This document shows positions 24,760 to 33,331 of a stretch of 64,000 nucleotides of DNA, one piece after another. A program made the translations under genes and the position numbers. The stretch spans positions 1 to 64,000 of the forward strand of contig CAJUJJ010000011.1 in NCBI GenBank assembly GCA_910586765.1, written 5' to 3'. Below the pieces are notes generated by a model. It was not told where the DNA came from. It did no database searches and worked only from the letters and a program-made list of their open reading frames with translations. The first letter of the stretch is position 1, and the number at the start of each line of letters is the position of its first letter. Origin of the DNA: an uncultured Clostridia bacterium (GTDB lineage Bacteria; Bacillota; Clostridia; Lachnospirales; Anaerotignaceae).

Positions 24760-25785
24760 TTATAAATTATATTTTGTTTTAATATTGATGTCTGTATATA
24801 AAAACTCGCTTTTAGGCATTTGCCCCTTTCCTAATATATTTGCTAAAATATAAGGAGGACGATAACCTTGTATATAGCTGTTTTGGTCAATCAAAAAATC
24901 TGCAACATTATCTATTAATATCTTTTCATTTTTAGGCGTTTTATCATATATAATTACATGAGGTCTTTTTTCTATATTTAGTTTTTCAAAAGCCTTAGCA
25001 ATTCCAGACTGCCCACCTGATACAACAAATATTCCATTCACCCCAGAAACATCTTTTATTGTGTTTTCAATAATATGTTCTACTTCTTCCGCTTCATCAA
25101 AACTTGCCTGTACTCCTGCAATACTTAATTGTGTGTAGTTCTTTTTGATTTCTTCTATAAATCCATCTACTCTTGCATTGTTTACAGAATTACTAAAAAA
25201 CCCTGTAATAATTAAAATTTTTCCAACTCCACCTGTTAACATATTCATCAAACCTGCTGCGGTCTGTCCGCTTTTTTGGTTATCCATTCCTACAAAACAA
25301 CATCTTTTTGTTCCTACAATATCAGAATTAAATGTTACAACAGGTATCTTTTTTTGTTCAATCAACCAATTTAATTTTAAACGAATACTTTCACAATTTA
25401 CAGGCATAATTGCTAAACCATCAATGCCTATTTCTGCAAGCTCCTCTATATATTTTAACTGTATCTTTTCATCTACAGAAAGCACTTCTTTTACAATGAT
25501 TTCAATACCCCATTCTGCTAATTCTTCTTTTGCTTGTTGTATTCCTTTGTTTACTTCCAACATAAAGGAAGATTTTGCAAGCTGATTAATAATACCTATT
25601 TTAATTTTTTTCTTTCTTATCTCTGATTTTTTTCTGATTGCAGGTGTATATCCTAATTCCTCTGCAATATTTTTTATTCTTTCTGCCACATCAGGAGCAA
25701 TTCTCCCTCTATTATTTAAAGCCCTGTCAACAGTCCCTCGTGATACTCCTGCTTTGTCTGCAATTTGTTGTATTGTTACTCTCAT
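24760..25785 (-). CDS. LacI/GalR-family regulator, probable inositol operon repressor
   Basis: A 341-residue repressor with an N-terminal LacI helix-turn-helix and hinge (MRVTIQQIADKAGVSRGTVDRALNNRGRIAPDVAERIKNIAEELGY) and a periplasmic-binding-protein-like effector domain from about residue 60 (KIKIGIINQLAKSSFMLEVNKGI). It is immediately upstream of the iol genes in the same direction but separated by its own terminator. The inverted repeats GCACGCAA at 24578-24598 and 24686-24711, and a half-site in front of its own gene, are likely targets. The effector would then be inositol or an intermediate. It does not resemble the DeoR-type IolR of Bacillus. Confidence 0.88.
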   Translation of the reverse strand: MRVTIQQIADKAGVSRGTVDRALNNRGRIAPDVAERIKNIAEELGYTPAIRKKSEIRKKKIKIGIINQLAKSSFMLEVNKGIQQAKEELAEWGIEIIVKEVLSVDEKIQLKYIEELAEIGIDGLAIMPVNCESIRLKLNWLIEQKKIPVVTFNSDIVGTKRCCFVGMDNQKSGQTAAGLMNMLTGGVGKILIITGFFSNSVNNARVDGFIEEIKKNYTQLSIAGVQASFDEAEEVEHIIENTIKDVSGVNGIFVVSGGQSGIAKAFEKLNIEKRPHVIIYDKTPKNEKILIDNVADFLIDQNSYIQGYRPPYILANILGKGQMPKSEFLYTDINIKTKYNL

Positions 25786-26156
25786 AAAAATTCTCCCTTA
25801 CATTACAAATATTACAAAAGCACGCATATAATGCTATTGCACACCACCATTTTATTATTTATTTTACACGATAAACATTAAAACTGCTATATATTCATAC
25901 ACATTTCTTATAAAAAAACTGTAAAAGATAAGCTGTTGCATTTGTATGCAGCAATCAATATATCATATTATTACATTACTATCATTTTCTTTTAGTAATT
26001 TCATAACATACTGAAACAATTATACTTATCAGGCATTTTTTATAATGCAATATAAGTATTAGATATTTTATAAAAAGAGTTTTATAATATAGATATTCAA
26101 AATAAAAAAATATATATTTTACATAAAACTTAATTTATAAAAAGGAGAAGTTACTT
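25786..26156. other. Divergent spacer, regulator / cupin operon
   Basis: 371 bp, very AT-rich, no gene seen. It contains a GCACGCA half-site at 25820-25826 near the regulator start. The plus-strand ribosome site AAAAGGAGAAG precedes the cupin gene. Confidence 0.4.
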
Positions 26157-26594
26157 ATGAAAATAAATAATAAACAAGAATTTGACAAACAAAATATATT
26201 CGGTTTAGGAAAAGAAAATACTGCATTTGCACAATATTTTTTAGGAAATTCTTATCTAAACCCTTTAACTATTCCAGAAAAAACAGCAGTATTTCTTGCT
26301 AATGTAACATTTGAACCCAAATGCAGAAATAACTGGCATATTCATCATGCAAAAAGTGGCGGAGGTCAAATTTTAATTTGTACAGCTGGAAGCGGCTGGT
26401 ATCAGGAAGAAGGAAAACAAGCGATAAGTTTAGAACCAGGAATGGTAATTACAATACCAGCAGAAGTAAAACATTGGCATGGTGCAAAAGCAGATAGTTG
26501 GTTTTCACATATTGCTGTAGAAGTTCCAGGAGAACAAACAAGTAATGAATGGTGTGAGCCTGTAGATGATGAAACATATGGAAAACTGTCATAA
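26157..26594 (+). CDS. Cupin-domain protein
   Basis: A 145-residue single cupin. Motif 1 is WHIHHAKSGGGQILICTAGSGWYQEEG (about 61-87), with His-His ligands, and motif 2 is PAEVKHWHGAKADSWFSHIAVE (about 101-122). Such proteins bind a divalent metal and may be isomerases, dioxygenases or sugar-binding sensors. It is followed within 22 bp by a carboxymuconolactone decarboxylase-family gene and then an aldo/keto reductase, a trio frequently found together in clostridia. Function unknown. Confidence 0.85.
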   Translation: MKINNKQEFDKQNIFGLGKENTAFAQYFLGNSYLNPLTIPEKTAVFLANVTFEPKCRNNWHIHHAKSGGGQILICTAGSGWYQEEGKQAISLEPGMVITIPAEVKHWHGAKADSWFSHIAVEVPGEQTSNEWCEPVDDETYGKLS

Positions 26595-26616
26595 TATTAT
26601 AACAGGAGGAAATGGT

Positions 26617-27300
26617 ATGAATTTTAAACAAAGCGACCCAGAATTAGCTAGTATTATGGAAAATTTTATAAATAAAGTAGATAGTAAATCAGAATTACTT
26701 AGCAACAAACAAAAAGAATTAATAAAAATAGTCAGTTTAGTAACACAGCAGTCAAAAGAGTTATTGCTATATGAAATAGAAAATGCCCTTTCATTAGGGC
26801 TAACACCAGTAGAAATAAAAGAAGCTGTTTATCAATGTGCTCCTTATTCTGGTTTCCCAAGAACAGTAGATGCTGTTCACATCGTCAATAAAGTATTTGA
26901 AAAAAACAATATTGATTTACCTCTTGAAAAACAATCTACTGTTACAAAACATACCGTATTTGAAAAAGGTCTTACTGCACAAACAACGATATTTGGTGAA
27001 AATATGAGAGCAATAGCTAATGGTGAAAATACTCCAAATCCTGCCTATTATTTAATTACAAATTGTTTTGGTGATTATTATACAAGAAATGGACTTGATT
27101 TAAAAACAAGAGAAATGTTAACACTTTGTATTCTTATCAATTTAGGTACAGAAAATCAAATTAAAGCTCATATCAACGGTAATGTTAATATGGGAAATGA
27201 TAAAGCGGTAATACAGGAAATCATATATCAGTGTTTACCTTATGCTGGATACCCTAGAACATTAAACGCTTTAAACTGTTTGACTGAGATATTACAATAA
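26617..27300 (+). CDS. Carboxymuconolactone decarboxylase / AhpD-like protein, two domains
   Basis: A 227-residue protein built of two CMD-type helical repeats: ALSLGLTPVEIKEAVYQCAPYSGFPRTVDAVHIVN (about 49-83) and the similar ILINLGTENQIKAHINGNVNMGN plus IIYQCLPYAGYPRTLNAL (about 172-220). Each repeat has only a single cysteine, not the CxxC of AhpD peroxidases, so peroxidase activity is unlikely. The ATG after AGGAGGAAATGGT is chosen; a longer reading overlaps the cupin gene. Confidence 0.87.
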   Translation: MNFKQSDPELASIMENFINKVDSKSELLSNKQKELIKIVSLVTQQSKELLLYEIENALSLGLTPVEIKEAVYQCAPYSGFPRTVDAVHIVNKVFEKNNIDLPLEKQSTVTKHTVFEKGLTAQTTIFGENMRAIANGENTPNPAYYLITNCFGDYYTRNGLDLKTREMLTLCILINLGTENQIKAHINGNVNMGNDKAVIQEIIYQCLPYAGYPRTLNALNCLTEILQ

Positions 27301-27330
27301 ATTTTTGTTAAAATAATGGAGGAGTATTTT

Positions 27331-28332
27331 ATGCAATATGTAAAATTAGGAAATTCTGATATTAATGTATCTCGTATATGTATGGGCTGTATGGGATTTG
27401 GTGATGCAAAAAATGGGCAACATACATGGACACTTGACGAACAACATTCCAGAGAGATTATAAAAAAAGGATTGGAAATGGGTGTTAATTTTTTTGATAC
27501 AGCGATAAGCTATCAAAATGGTACAAGTGAGCAATATGTTGGAAAAGCACTTCATGACTTTTCAAAAAGAGATGAAGTTGTTATTGCAACAAAGTTTCTT
27601 CCAATTACACAACAAGAAATTGCATTAGGTATTACAGGACAACAACACATAGAAAATATGATAAACAAAAGTCTTCAAAATATAGGAGTAGATTATGTAG
27701 ACTTATATATTTATCATATGTGGGACTATCAGACACCTCTTTATGACATTATGGAAGGGCTAGATAATATTGTAAAAGCTGGAAAAGCTCGTTATATTGG
27801 TATTTCCAACTGCTATGCCTATCAGCTTGCAAAAGCAAATATGTTGGCAGAAAAAGAAGGTTTTACAAAATTTATTTCTGTTCAAGGACATTATAATATG
27901 ATATTTAGAGAAGAAGAAAGAGAAATGTTAAAACTTTGTAAAGAAGATAATATTGCTATGACACCTTATAGTGCATTAGCAGGAGGAAGACTTTCCAGAA
28001 AAGTCGGAAAAACTTCTAAAAGATTAGAGCAAGATAGTTATGCAAAATTAAAATATGATGCTACAGCAGAACAAGATAATATTATAATAAATAGAGTAGC
28101 AAATATTGCAGAAAAAAGAGGAGTATCTATGACAGAAATTTCTCTTGCATGGCTTATTACAAAAGTAACAGCCCCTATAGTAGGTGCAACAAAATTGCAT
28201 CACATAGAACATGCAGCAAAAGCAACAGAATTAATGCTTTCTGATGAAGAAATAGCTTATTTAGAGGAATATTATGTTCCTCATAATTTAGTAGGCGTTA
28301 TGGCACAGAATACACCAAATACTGCAACATAA
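27331..28332 (+). CDS. Aldo/keto reductase
   Basis: A 333-residue NADPH-dependent aldo/keto reductase (AKR). The TIM-barrel signatures are NFFDTAISYQNGTSEQYVGKAL with the catalytic Asp/Tyr, VVIATKF with the Lys, YIYHMWDYQTPLYDIMEGLDNIVKAGKARYIGISN, and a C-terminal ITKVTAPIVGATKLHHIEH nucleotide site. It resembles aryl-alcohol dehydrogenase-like AKRs. The start MQYVKLG is placed behind GGAGGAGTATTTT. It follows the CMD gene by 30 bp. It would reduce an aldehyde or ketone in the cytosol. Confidence 0.9.
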   Translation: MQYVKLGNSDINVSRICMGCMGFGDAKNGQHTWTLDEQHSREIIKKGLEMGVNFFDTAISYQNGTSEQYVGKALHDFSKRDEVVIATKFLPITQQEIALGITGQQHIENMINKSLQNIGVDYVDLYIYHMWDYQTPLYDIMEGLDNIVKAGKARYIGISNCYAYQLAKANMLAEKEGFTKFISVQGHYNMIFREEEREMLKLCKEDNIAMTPYSALAGGRLSRKVGKTSKRLEQDSYAKLKYDATAEQDNIIINRVANIAEKRGVSMTEISLAWLITKVTAPIVGATKLHHIEHAAKATELMLSDEEIAYLEEYYVPHNLVGVMAQNTPNTAT

Positions 28333-28360
28333 AAACACGTATGGAATACTTGAGTAGATA

Positions 28361-28555
28361 TAGATATAGTTGTATGACCATAGTGTGGTTGCTAGTTTAA
28401 CAGAAAAGCATATTAGCAACGAGCTTGCAGTTTGTACGCTACAGAAAGCATTAAATTCTCAAATAGAAATTATTTTATAGAAATTATTTTATACGGTAAC
28501 TAAGGAACACAATACACATTAAAGAGACTTGCAGAATTTTGTGAATCTATGTAAA
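28361..28555 (+). pseudogene. IS3-family transposase (orfB) remnant
   Basis: In frame from about 28370 the plus strand reads DHSVVASLTEKHISNELAVCTLQKAL, typical of the catalytic-core region of IS3/IS150 orfB. After a stop there is GTQYTLKRLAEFCESM, resembling the SDxGxQYTS... block, whose aspartate position is broken (GN stop GTQYT). No terminal repeats are recognisable and the ends are lost. Confidence 0.75.
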
Positions 28556-29009
28556 TCCAAAATAGTTTGCTAACAAAGAACCCCATAAATCGCTTAATTT
28601 ATAGGAAACTGCGGCATAAACAACAACGCCTAATATTCCTATTGGAAAATTTCTTGTTACAGCATAAACAATTTCTTCTGTAAGTGTCATATGCCATATA
28701 TTCCAAATGCCAATGTTTACTGGAATTGCAACTATTGTAATATTAGAAGCCTATGTCATAGGAGAAGCACCTAGTCAACCAATGTCAACAACACTTAATG
28801 ATAAACCAAATTTCTCTGATATATGTGCTGCTTGAACCTAATTCGGTATTTATTAAATCTATAATCGGCCTCAAACTTACAAATTCAACACCTATTATTA
28901 AACCAGAATAAATTGTGATACCAATACAAACACTTATAATTTCTATGACAATAGACAATATAGCAGATTTACCTATATCAATAATATATTAAATTGCATT
29001 TAAAAACAT
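28547..29009 (-). pseudogene. gatC: Decayed galactitol-type PTS IIC (GatC-like)
   Basis: From ATG at 29009 the minus strand gives MFLNAI, then a stop at codon 7, then YIIDIGKSAILSIVIEII and IGVEF. A frameshift near 28830 leads into EKFGLSLSVVDIGWLGASPMT, an in-frame stop where GatC has Trp, then NITIVAIPV and IGIWNIWHMTLTEEIVYAVT, a clear match by motif to the VDVGWPGASPMTW and NVDIWNIWHMTFTG regions of GatC. The stretch between AIPV and WNIWHMT is shortened and the C-terminus is missing next to the IS3 remnant. It was a membrane PTS transporter and is not functional. Confidence 0.8.
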
Positions 29010-29094
29010 TATACTCTCACCCTCTTTATTTTAGTATGTTGCAGTCGCTTGTTTGTTTCAAACGACTGCAACTGTTTTTTTATTCATCTATTTA

Positions 29095-29352
29095 ATTTGT
29101 TTCTGTTTTTTCTACTCCTACAACAGAAATAAAAGGTATTCCTGTAATGAGTGATACTCCAAAATCTCTTTTTACTTTTGATGTTGTTACAATTAAATCT
29201 GCTGGTAAATTAGAAGCAATTTCAGAAATTCTAACTTGACAGATTTCTACATCTATACCATTGTTTTTATATAATTCTACTACTTTATTTACTGTGATTG
29301 TTTAAATTGCTACTGCTCTGTCACATGCTACGATTACAGTTTCTACTTTAAT
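29095..29352 (-). pseudogene. gatB: Decayed galactitol-type PTS IIB (GatB-like)
   Basis: The minus strand reads KVETVIVACDRAVAI, stop, TITVNKVVELYKNNGIDVEICQVRISEIA, then ADLIVTTSKVKRDFGVSLITGIPFIS. The phosphocysteine loop (CGxGIATST in GatB) has become CDRAVAI-stop-TI, so the protein cannot work even if translated through. The same order of genes as gatA-gatB-gatC. Confidence 0.8.
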
Positions 29353-29367
29353 TTACGTAACTTACAT

Positions 29368-29568
29368 CTATGTGAGGATTGCTACCCTCACACCATTTAT
29401 ATTTTTTGTAGGAAATTCTTTTTCCTTTTTTATTAAGGCCTCTATATAACATAATTTTGCACATTTCCCTTTTATCAATATTCCTTCGACTTGTTCCATA
29501 ATATCTTCAGATGCGAAAGCCTTCAAATTTGGAATAATCAAAGTATCTTTTAAATCTTCCCATATCAT
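29368..29568 (-). pseudogene. gatA: Truncated galactitol-type PTS IIA (GatA-like)
   Basis: A 66-codon frame beginning MIWEDLKDTLIIPNL and containing GKCAKLCYIEALIKKEKEFPT, the family block before the active histidine. It ends at VRVAILT where an intact IIA domain continues into VAIPHTD, so the phosphorylated His and the second half are absent. No obvious ribosome site. Confidence 0.75.
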
Positions 29569-29837
29569 TTTTATTTCTGCCCTTGTGTTACTCTTTTTCT
29601 TTTATTTATAAATCGCTTTTCAAACTGGTTTGTTTTTTCTATGGTTAAATGGTAACATAAATTTTGTCATAAAATTAGTCAAGAGTGTTTCACAAAATTT
29701 GCAAAAAAATAGAATGGTTGAAACTGTTTCAAAAACTATGAAATATTTTTTATCATTCTAAAAAGTATAATGTTCCATTAGAAAATAAATAAAATTAAAA
29801 TTTCATTATAGTAACTTTGCATTTATTTAACATTTCC

Positions 29838-30767
29838 TTATGAAATAGAAAGCAAAGCAGATGCTGTTTTTTCATCTGTAAAAAAAGCATGAAATAAATT
29901 TAAAGATAGTGCAACATCAATAATATTGACTTTATTTAATCCTTGTGCAATACCAATTACTGTTCTTGCATTTTTGCTTGCTTTTACAATATCTGCTTTA
30001 ATAAGCATTTTTGTTTTTTCTGTTTCTACTACATTTCCTTGTTTATCAAAATATTTTAAACCAACATCTCCTAAAGCATTTTTTTGTTTTAATTCCTCTA
30101 TTTCATGCGGTTCTAATATGCCATATTGAGGTACAATAGACGTTTCAAAAACGCCTATACCTAAAAGCAATATATTAGCGTGTTCTGCTAGCTGTATAAA
30201 TTGTTGTGTACGTTTATTCGACATCAATGTATGATATTCTTCTTTAGAACAAACTAAAGGTGTATGAAACACTTTTGCAATACCATTTATTTTTTCTGCT
30301 AATTGTATTGTATTGTAGTTAGGCAAAACATTGAGTGTATTACCAAAGCTGCCTGATAACGGAATGAGTTGTACCTCTGGAAAATATACAGAAGGTGTTT
30401 TTTCTATCAAATTAGAAACACTTTTCCCCCACCCTACTCCTACAACATCTTTTGTTCTCAGTTCTGATATAAAATAATTTGCTGCTGCAAAAGCAACATT
30501 TTCACTAGATTGTATTACACCTACATATTTCATATTATATTTTTTAATAAGAGCATTCTCCATAGCAGTATTATTTGTAAAAGGCGAAAGCACTTCTATT
30601 TTTACAATACCCAATTCCTCTGCACGTGCCAATAATTTTGACACCCATGGTCTGGAAATATTTAACTTTTTTGCTATTTGCTGCTGAGACAATTTTTCTT
30701 TATAGTATAAATTTGATATAAGCACCATTCTATGAAACATAGAGTCTGAAGAAGTATTTGTTGTCAT
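29838..30767 (-). CDS. SorC-family sugar-binding transcriptional regulator
   Basis: A 309-residue SorC/DeoR-type regulator. The helix-turn-helix is EKLSQQQIAKKLNISRPWVSKLLARAEELGIVKIEV (about 24-59), followed by the sugar-phosphate-binding domain (about 62-309), including VGVGWGKSVSNLIE, VQLIPLSGSFGN and an LLGIGVFE segment. It is divergent from the aldolase-YjbQ-TPI genes and adjacent to the decayed gat PTS genes, which were probably once its targets. An inverted repeat GTAACA-TT-TGTTAC at 30796-30809 lies just upstream of its start. Appears intact. Confidence 0.9.
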   Translation of the reverse strand: MTTNTSSDSMFHRMVLISNLYYKEKLSQQQIAKKLNISRPWVSKLLARAEELGIVKIEVLSPFTNNTAMENALIKKYNMKYVGVIQSSENVAFAAANYFISELRTKDVVGVGWGKSVSNLIEKTPSVYFPEVQLIPLSGSFGNTLNVLPNYNTIQLAEKINGIAKVFHTPLVCSKEEYHTLMSNKRTQQFIQLAEHANILLLGIGVFETSIVPQYGILEPHEIEELKQKNALGDVGLKYFDKQGNVVETEKTKMLIKADIVKASKNARTVIGIAQGLNKVNIIDVALSLNLFHAFFTDEKTASALLSIS

Positions 30768-30795
30768 AATCTATTTACACCCTTTCTTATTTTTA

Positions 30796-30809
30796 GTAAC
30801 ATTTGTTAC
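30796..30809. promoter_or_regulatory. Probable SorC operator
   Basis: GTAACA-TT-TGTTAC. Related sequences TATGTTACAA (30901-30910, inside the promoter spacer of the divergent aldolase operon) and ATATGTAACAAG (about 30949-30960) suggest a shared operator set. Confidence 0.65.
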
Positions 30810-30890
30810 TCTATTTTTATTTAATTATAATATAAATGTATTATATAATCAATAAAAAACAGTGTTTTTTAACAAATATAAAATAGCATA

Positions 30891-30919
30891 TTGACATACA
30901 TATGTTACAATAATATAAT
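30891..30919 (+). promoter_or_regulatory. Promoter of the aldolase-yjbQ-tpi operon
   Basis: TTGACA (30891-30896), 17-bp spacer with ATATGTTACAA, TATAAT (30914-30919). Confidence 0.85.
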
Positions 30920-30979
30920 ATAAATAACAAAAGTAATCAATAAGCACATATGTAACAAGAATATAAAGGGGGAAATAAT

Positions 30980-31828
30980 ATGCTTGTCACATCAAAAGAA
31001 TTATTTCAAAAAGCACAACAACAACATTTTGCTATACCAGCACCAAATTTTATTGATTTAGAGTCTTTACGTTGGCACATTGAAACAGCAGAAAAATTAA
31101 ATTTGCCATTGATATTAGCATTGGCTGAAGCACACATTGGAGAAAATATTACGTTAGAAGATGCTGCTATAATAGGCAAAAAATATGCAGCACAATCACA
31201 AGTTCCCATAGTGCTTCATTTAGACCATGGTGCTACACCAGATGTTATCAAAAAAGCCATTGATTTAGGCTTTACCTCTGTTATGATAGATGCTTCACAA
31301 TATCCCTTTGAACAAAATGTAATAAAAACAAATGAAATTGTAGAGTATGCCCATAAAAAAGGTGTCGTTGTAGAAGCAGAAATTGGCTATGTAGGAGCAA
31401 ATGAAAATTTTGAAGGACATGAAGGAAAATCCTCTCGTTATACCACAGTAGAAGAAGCCAAAAAATTTGTTGAACAAACAAATGTAGATTCTCTTGCCAT
31501 TTCCATAGGTACAGCACACGGAATATATAAAGGAGTACCAAAAATCAATTTTGATAGATTAAAAGAAATTAGAGCAGAAGTAGAAACTCCTCTTGTATTG
31601 CACGGTGGTTCTTCTTCAGGAGATGAAAATTTAAAACGTTGTGCAACAGAAGGAATTACAAAAATTAATATTTTTTCGGATTTATTAGTAGCAGCAAAAA
31701 CAGAAATAGATAAAAATAAATCACAGAATTACTTAGAAATAAAACAAGCAGCTAAAAAAGGTATGCAGCAATGTTTAGAACACTATTATAAAGTATTTGA
31801 AACAACTTATTTTCTTGAAAGAAAGTAA
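30980..31828 (+). CDS. Class II ketose-bisphosphate aldolase
   Basis: A 282-residue zinc class II aldolase, similar in build to tagatose- and fructose-bisphosphate aldolases (KbaY/GatY/Fba). The zinc/substrate motifs are HLDHGATPD (about 80-88), VEAEIGYVGA (about 132-141), GTAHGIYKG (about 176-184) and LHGGSSSG (about 207-214). It is distinct from the aldolase in the iol operon. Being next to gat-type PTS remnants, it may once have cleaved tagatose-1,6-bisphosphate, but its current partners are a YjbQ and a TPI. Preceded by a GGGGGAAATAAT ribosome site. Confidence 0.87.
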   Translation: MLVTSKELFQKAQQQHFAIPAPNFIDLESLRWHIETAEKLNLPLILALAEAHIGENITLEDAAIIGKKYAAQSQVPIVLHLDHGATPDVIKKAIDLGFTSVMIDASQYPFEQNVIKTNEIVEYAHKKGVVVEAEIGYVGANENFEGHEGKSSRYTTVEEAKKFVEQTNVDSLAISIGTAHGIYKGVPKINFDRLKEIRAEVETPLVLHGGSSSGDENLKRCATEGITKINIFSDLLVAAKTEIDKNKSQNYLEIKQAAKKGMQQCLEHYYKVFETTYFLERK

Positions 31829-32061
31829 GCAAAGAACTTTTGTGCGAAACGAGTGTTTCGTCATCTACATAGTGACATTGAACGCTCATTTTAGTTAAAC
31901 AACAGCGAAGCACCAGAAGTTAAAAATTCATTCTGTCTTATATGCAAAATATAAAGTTGGACAAAGAAAAAGGGTTCAGTCAAGATTTTTTCAAAAGGCT
32001 TGTAAGGTTTTAGAAACAAAGTTATCAAGATTTTAAGGTTTTATTAAAAAGGAGGATTATT
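31829..32061. other. Intercistronic spacer without a gene
   Basis: 233 bp between aldolase and yjbQ. No gene, strong promoter or clear terminator seen; a GCGAAACGAGTGTTTCGTC inverted repeat begins at about 31842. Confidence 0.4.
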
Positions 32062-32580
32062 ATGGTATATAAACAACAAATTACAGTACAATCTCACGGA
32101 AATACACCAAGCTATATCAATATTACAGAAGAAGTCAAAAAGGCAATACAGCAAAGCAATATACAAAATGGAATATGTACAGTAATTTCGCCACATACAA
32201 CTTGCTCTGTATTTTTTGAGGAATTTGTACATGATTATAATGAGGCTGGGGACGAATTTTTACAGCAAGACTTAAATAATGTATTAACAAAAATAATTCC
32301 TGACCAAGTGAGTGCAGATATTTATACTTATCCTGGAGAAGAGCATTATAAAGCAGTAGAAAGTTGGCCAAATGCTGCAGAATATCTGCCAGATGGTGAC
32401 AGAAAAGCACTTTGGAATTGTGATGCACATTTAAAAGCAACATTAATTGGCTCTAGTCAAACATTTGATGTAGATAATGGCAAACTAGGTGTTGGCACAA
32501 CAGGATATGTTTATTTTGTAGATTTTGACCGCACACGTCCACGTACTAGAAAATGTAAAATTATCGTAATAGGAGAGTGA
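32062..32580 (+). CDS. yjbQ: YjbQ/UPF0047 family protein
   Basis: A 172-residue YjbQ-family protein, longer than the usual 130-140 because of a charged insertion around residues 85-115. Conserved parts are GICTVISPHTTCSVFFEEF (about 37-55) and NCDAHLKATLIGSSQTF (about 118-134), the conserved His/Asp-His positions of this family. Some members have weak thiamin-phosphate synthase activity in vitro; true function is unsettled. The stop codon overlaps GTGA upstream of the TPI gene, 5 bp from its ATG. The ATG follows AAGGAGGATTAT. Confidence 0.85.
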   Translation: MVYKQQITVQSHGNTPSYINITEEVKKAIQQSNIQNGICTVISPHTTCSVFFEEFVHDYNEAGDEFLQQDLNNVLTKIIPDQVSADIYTYPGEEHYKAVESWPNAAEYLPDGDRKALWNCDAHLKATLIGSSQTFDVDNGKLGVGTTGYVYFVDFDRTRPRTRKCKIIVIGE

Positions 32581-32585
32581 AAAAT

Positions 32586-33275
32586 ATGAAAAAACAGATA
32601 AGAGCACCATTTTTAATTGTAAATCCCAAAGCATATATTTATGGGGAGGAAACACTAGAACTTGCTAAAATATGTGATGAACTTGCACAAGAATATGATA
32701 TTGATATTATTTTTACAGCACAGCACGTTGATATACAAAAAGTTGCTGACAACACAGAAAACATTATTGTAACAGCACAACATATGGACGGTATCACAAC
32801 AGGCAGAGGTATGGGACACATATTGCCTGAAGGAATTAAAGCAGTAGGTGCACAAGCAGTTATATTAAATCATGCAGAACATCAGCTTACTATCAATCAA
32901 TTAGCAAAATCACTCAAAAGAGCGAAAGAATTAGAATTGCTTACCATTGTATGTTCTGATACGCCAGAAGAAACAAAAGCCATTGCAACATTTTCTCCAG
33001 ATGTTATGATTTGCGAACCAAACAGCTTAATTGGCACAGGTACAACAAGTGATGACGAATATATAAAAGCAACAAATGCAGCAGTAAAATCAGTAGATAA
33101 AAATATACTTGTGATACAAGCAGCAGGTGTAAGTACAGGTGATGATGTTTATAGGGTTATTATGGAAGGTGCTGATGGCAGCGGAGGCACAAGTGGTATA
33201 TTAAATGCACCAAATCGCAAGGATAAAATCATTGAAATGCTTGATGCAATACAAAAAGTAAAAAATCAAGAATAA
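32586..33275 (+). CDS. Short, archaeal-like triose-phosphate isomerase
   Basis: A 229-residue triose-phosphate isomerase, shorter than the 245-255 residues of bacterial TpiA and similar in architecture to archaeal enzymes. The catalytic set is complete: N13/K15 (VNPKAY), H96 (ILNHAEHQ) and E144 (ICEPNSLIGTG). The phosphate loop SGILNAPN closes the barrel. The ATG at 32586 is preferred to an upstream GTG because AGGAG lies 10 nt before it. A housekeeping TPI is presumably encoded elsewhere; this one follows yjbQ and an aldolase, so it should interconvert the two trioses from that aldolase. The unusual size and context hint at transfer or a dedicated role. Confidence 0.85.
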   Translation: MKKQIRAPFLIVNPKAYIYGEETLELAKICDELAQEYDIDIIFTAQHVDIQKVADNTENIIVTAQHMDGITTGRGMGHILPEGIKAVGAQAVILNHAEHQLTINQLAKSLKRAKELELLTIVCSDTPEETKAIATFSPDVMICEPNSLIGTGTTSDDEYIKATNAAVKSVDKNILVIQAAGVSTGDDVYRVIMEGADGSGGTSGILNAPNRKDKIIEMLDAIQKVKNQE

Positions 33276-33276
33276 T

Positions 33277-33323
33277 AACAAGCCACAAACTTAAATTTTA
33301 TCAGTTTGTGGCTTGTTATTTTT
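33277..33323. terminator. Bidirectional terminator
   Basis: AACAAGCCACAAACT pairs with AGTTTGTGGCTTGTT; T runs on both sides. Between TPI (plus) and LacI-type regulator (minus). Confidence 0.85.
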
Positions 33324-33331
33324 AAAATAGA

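Noticed and set aside
28361..28555. Complete insertion sequence
   Set aside because: Only internal fragments of orfB with stop codons remain; no terminal repeats, target duplication or orfA.
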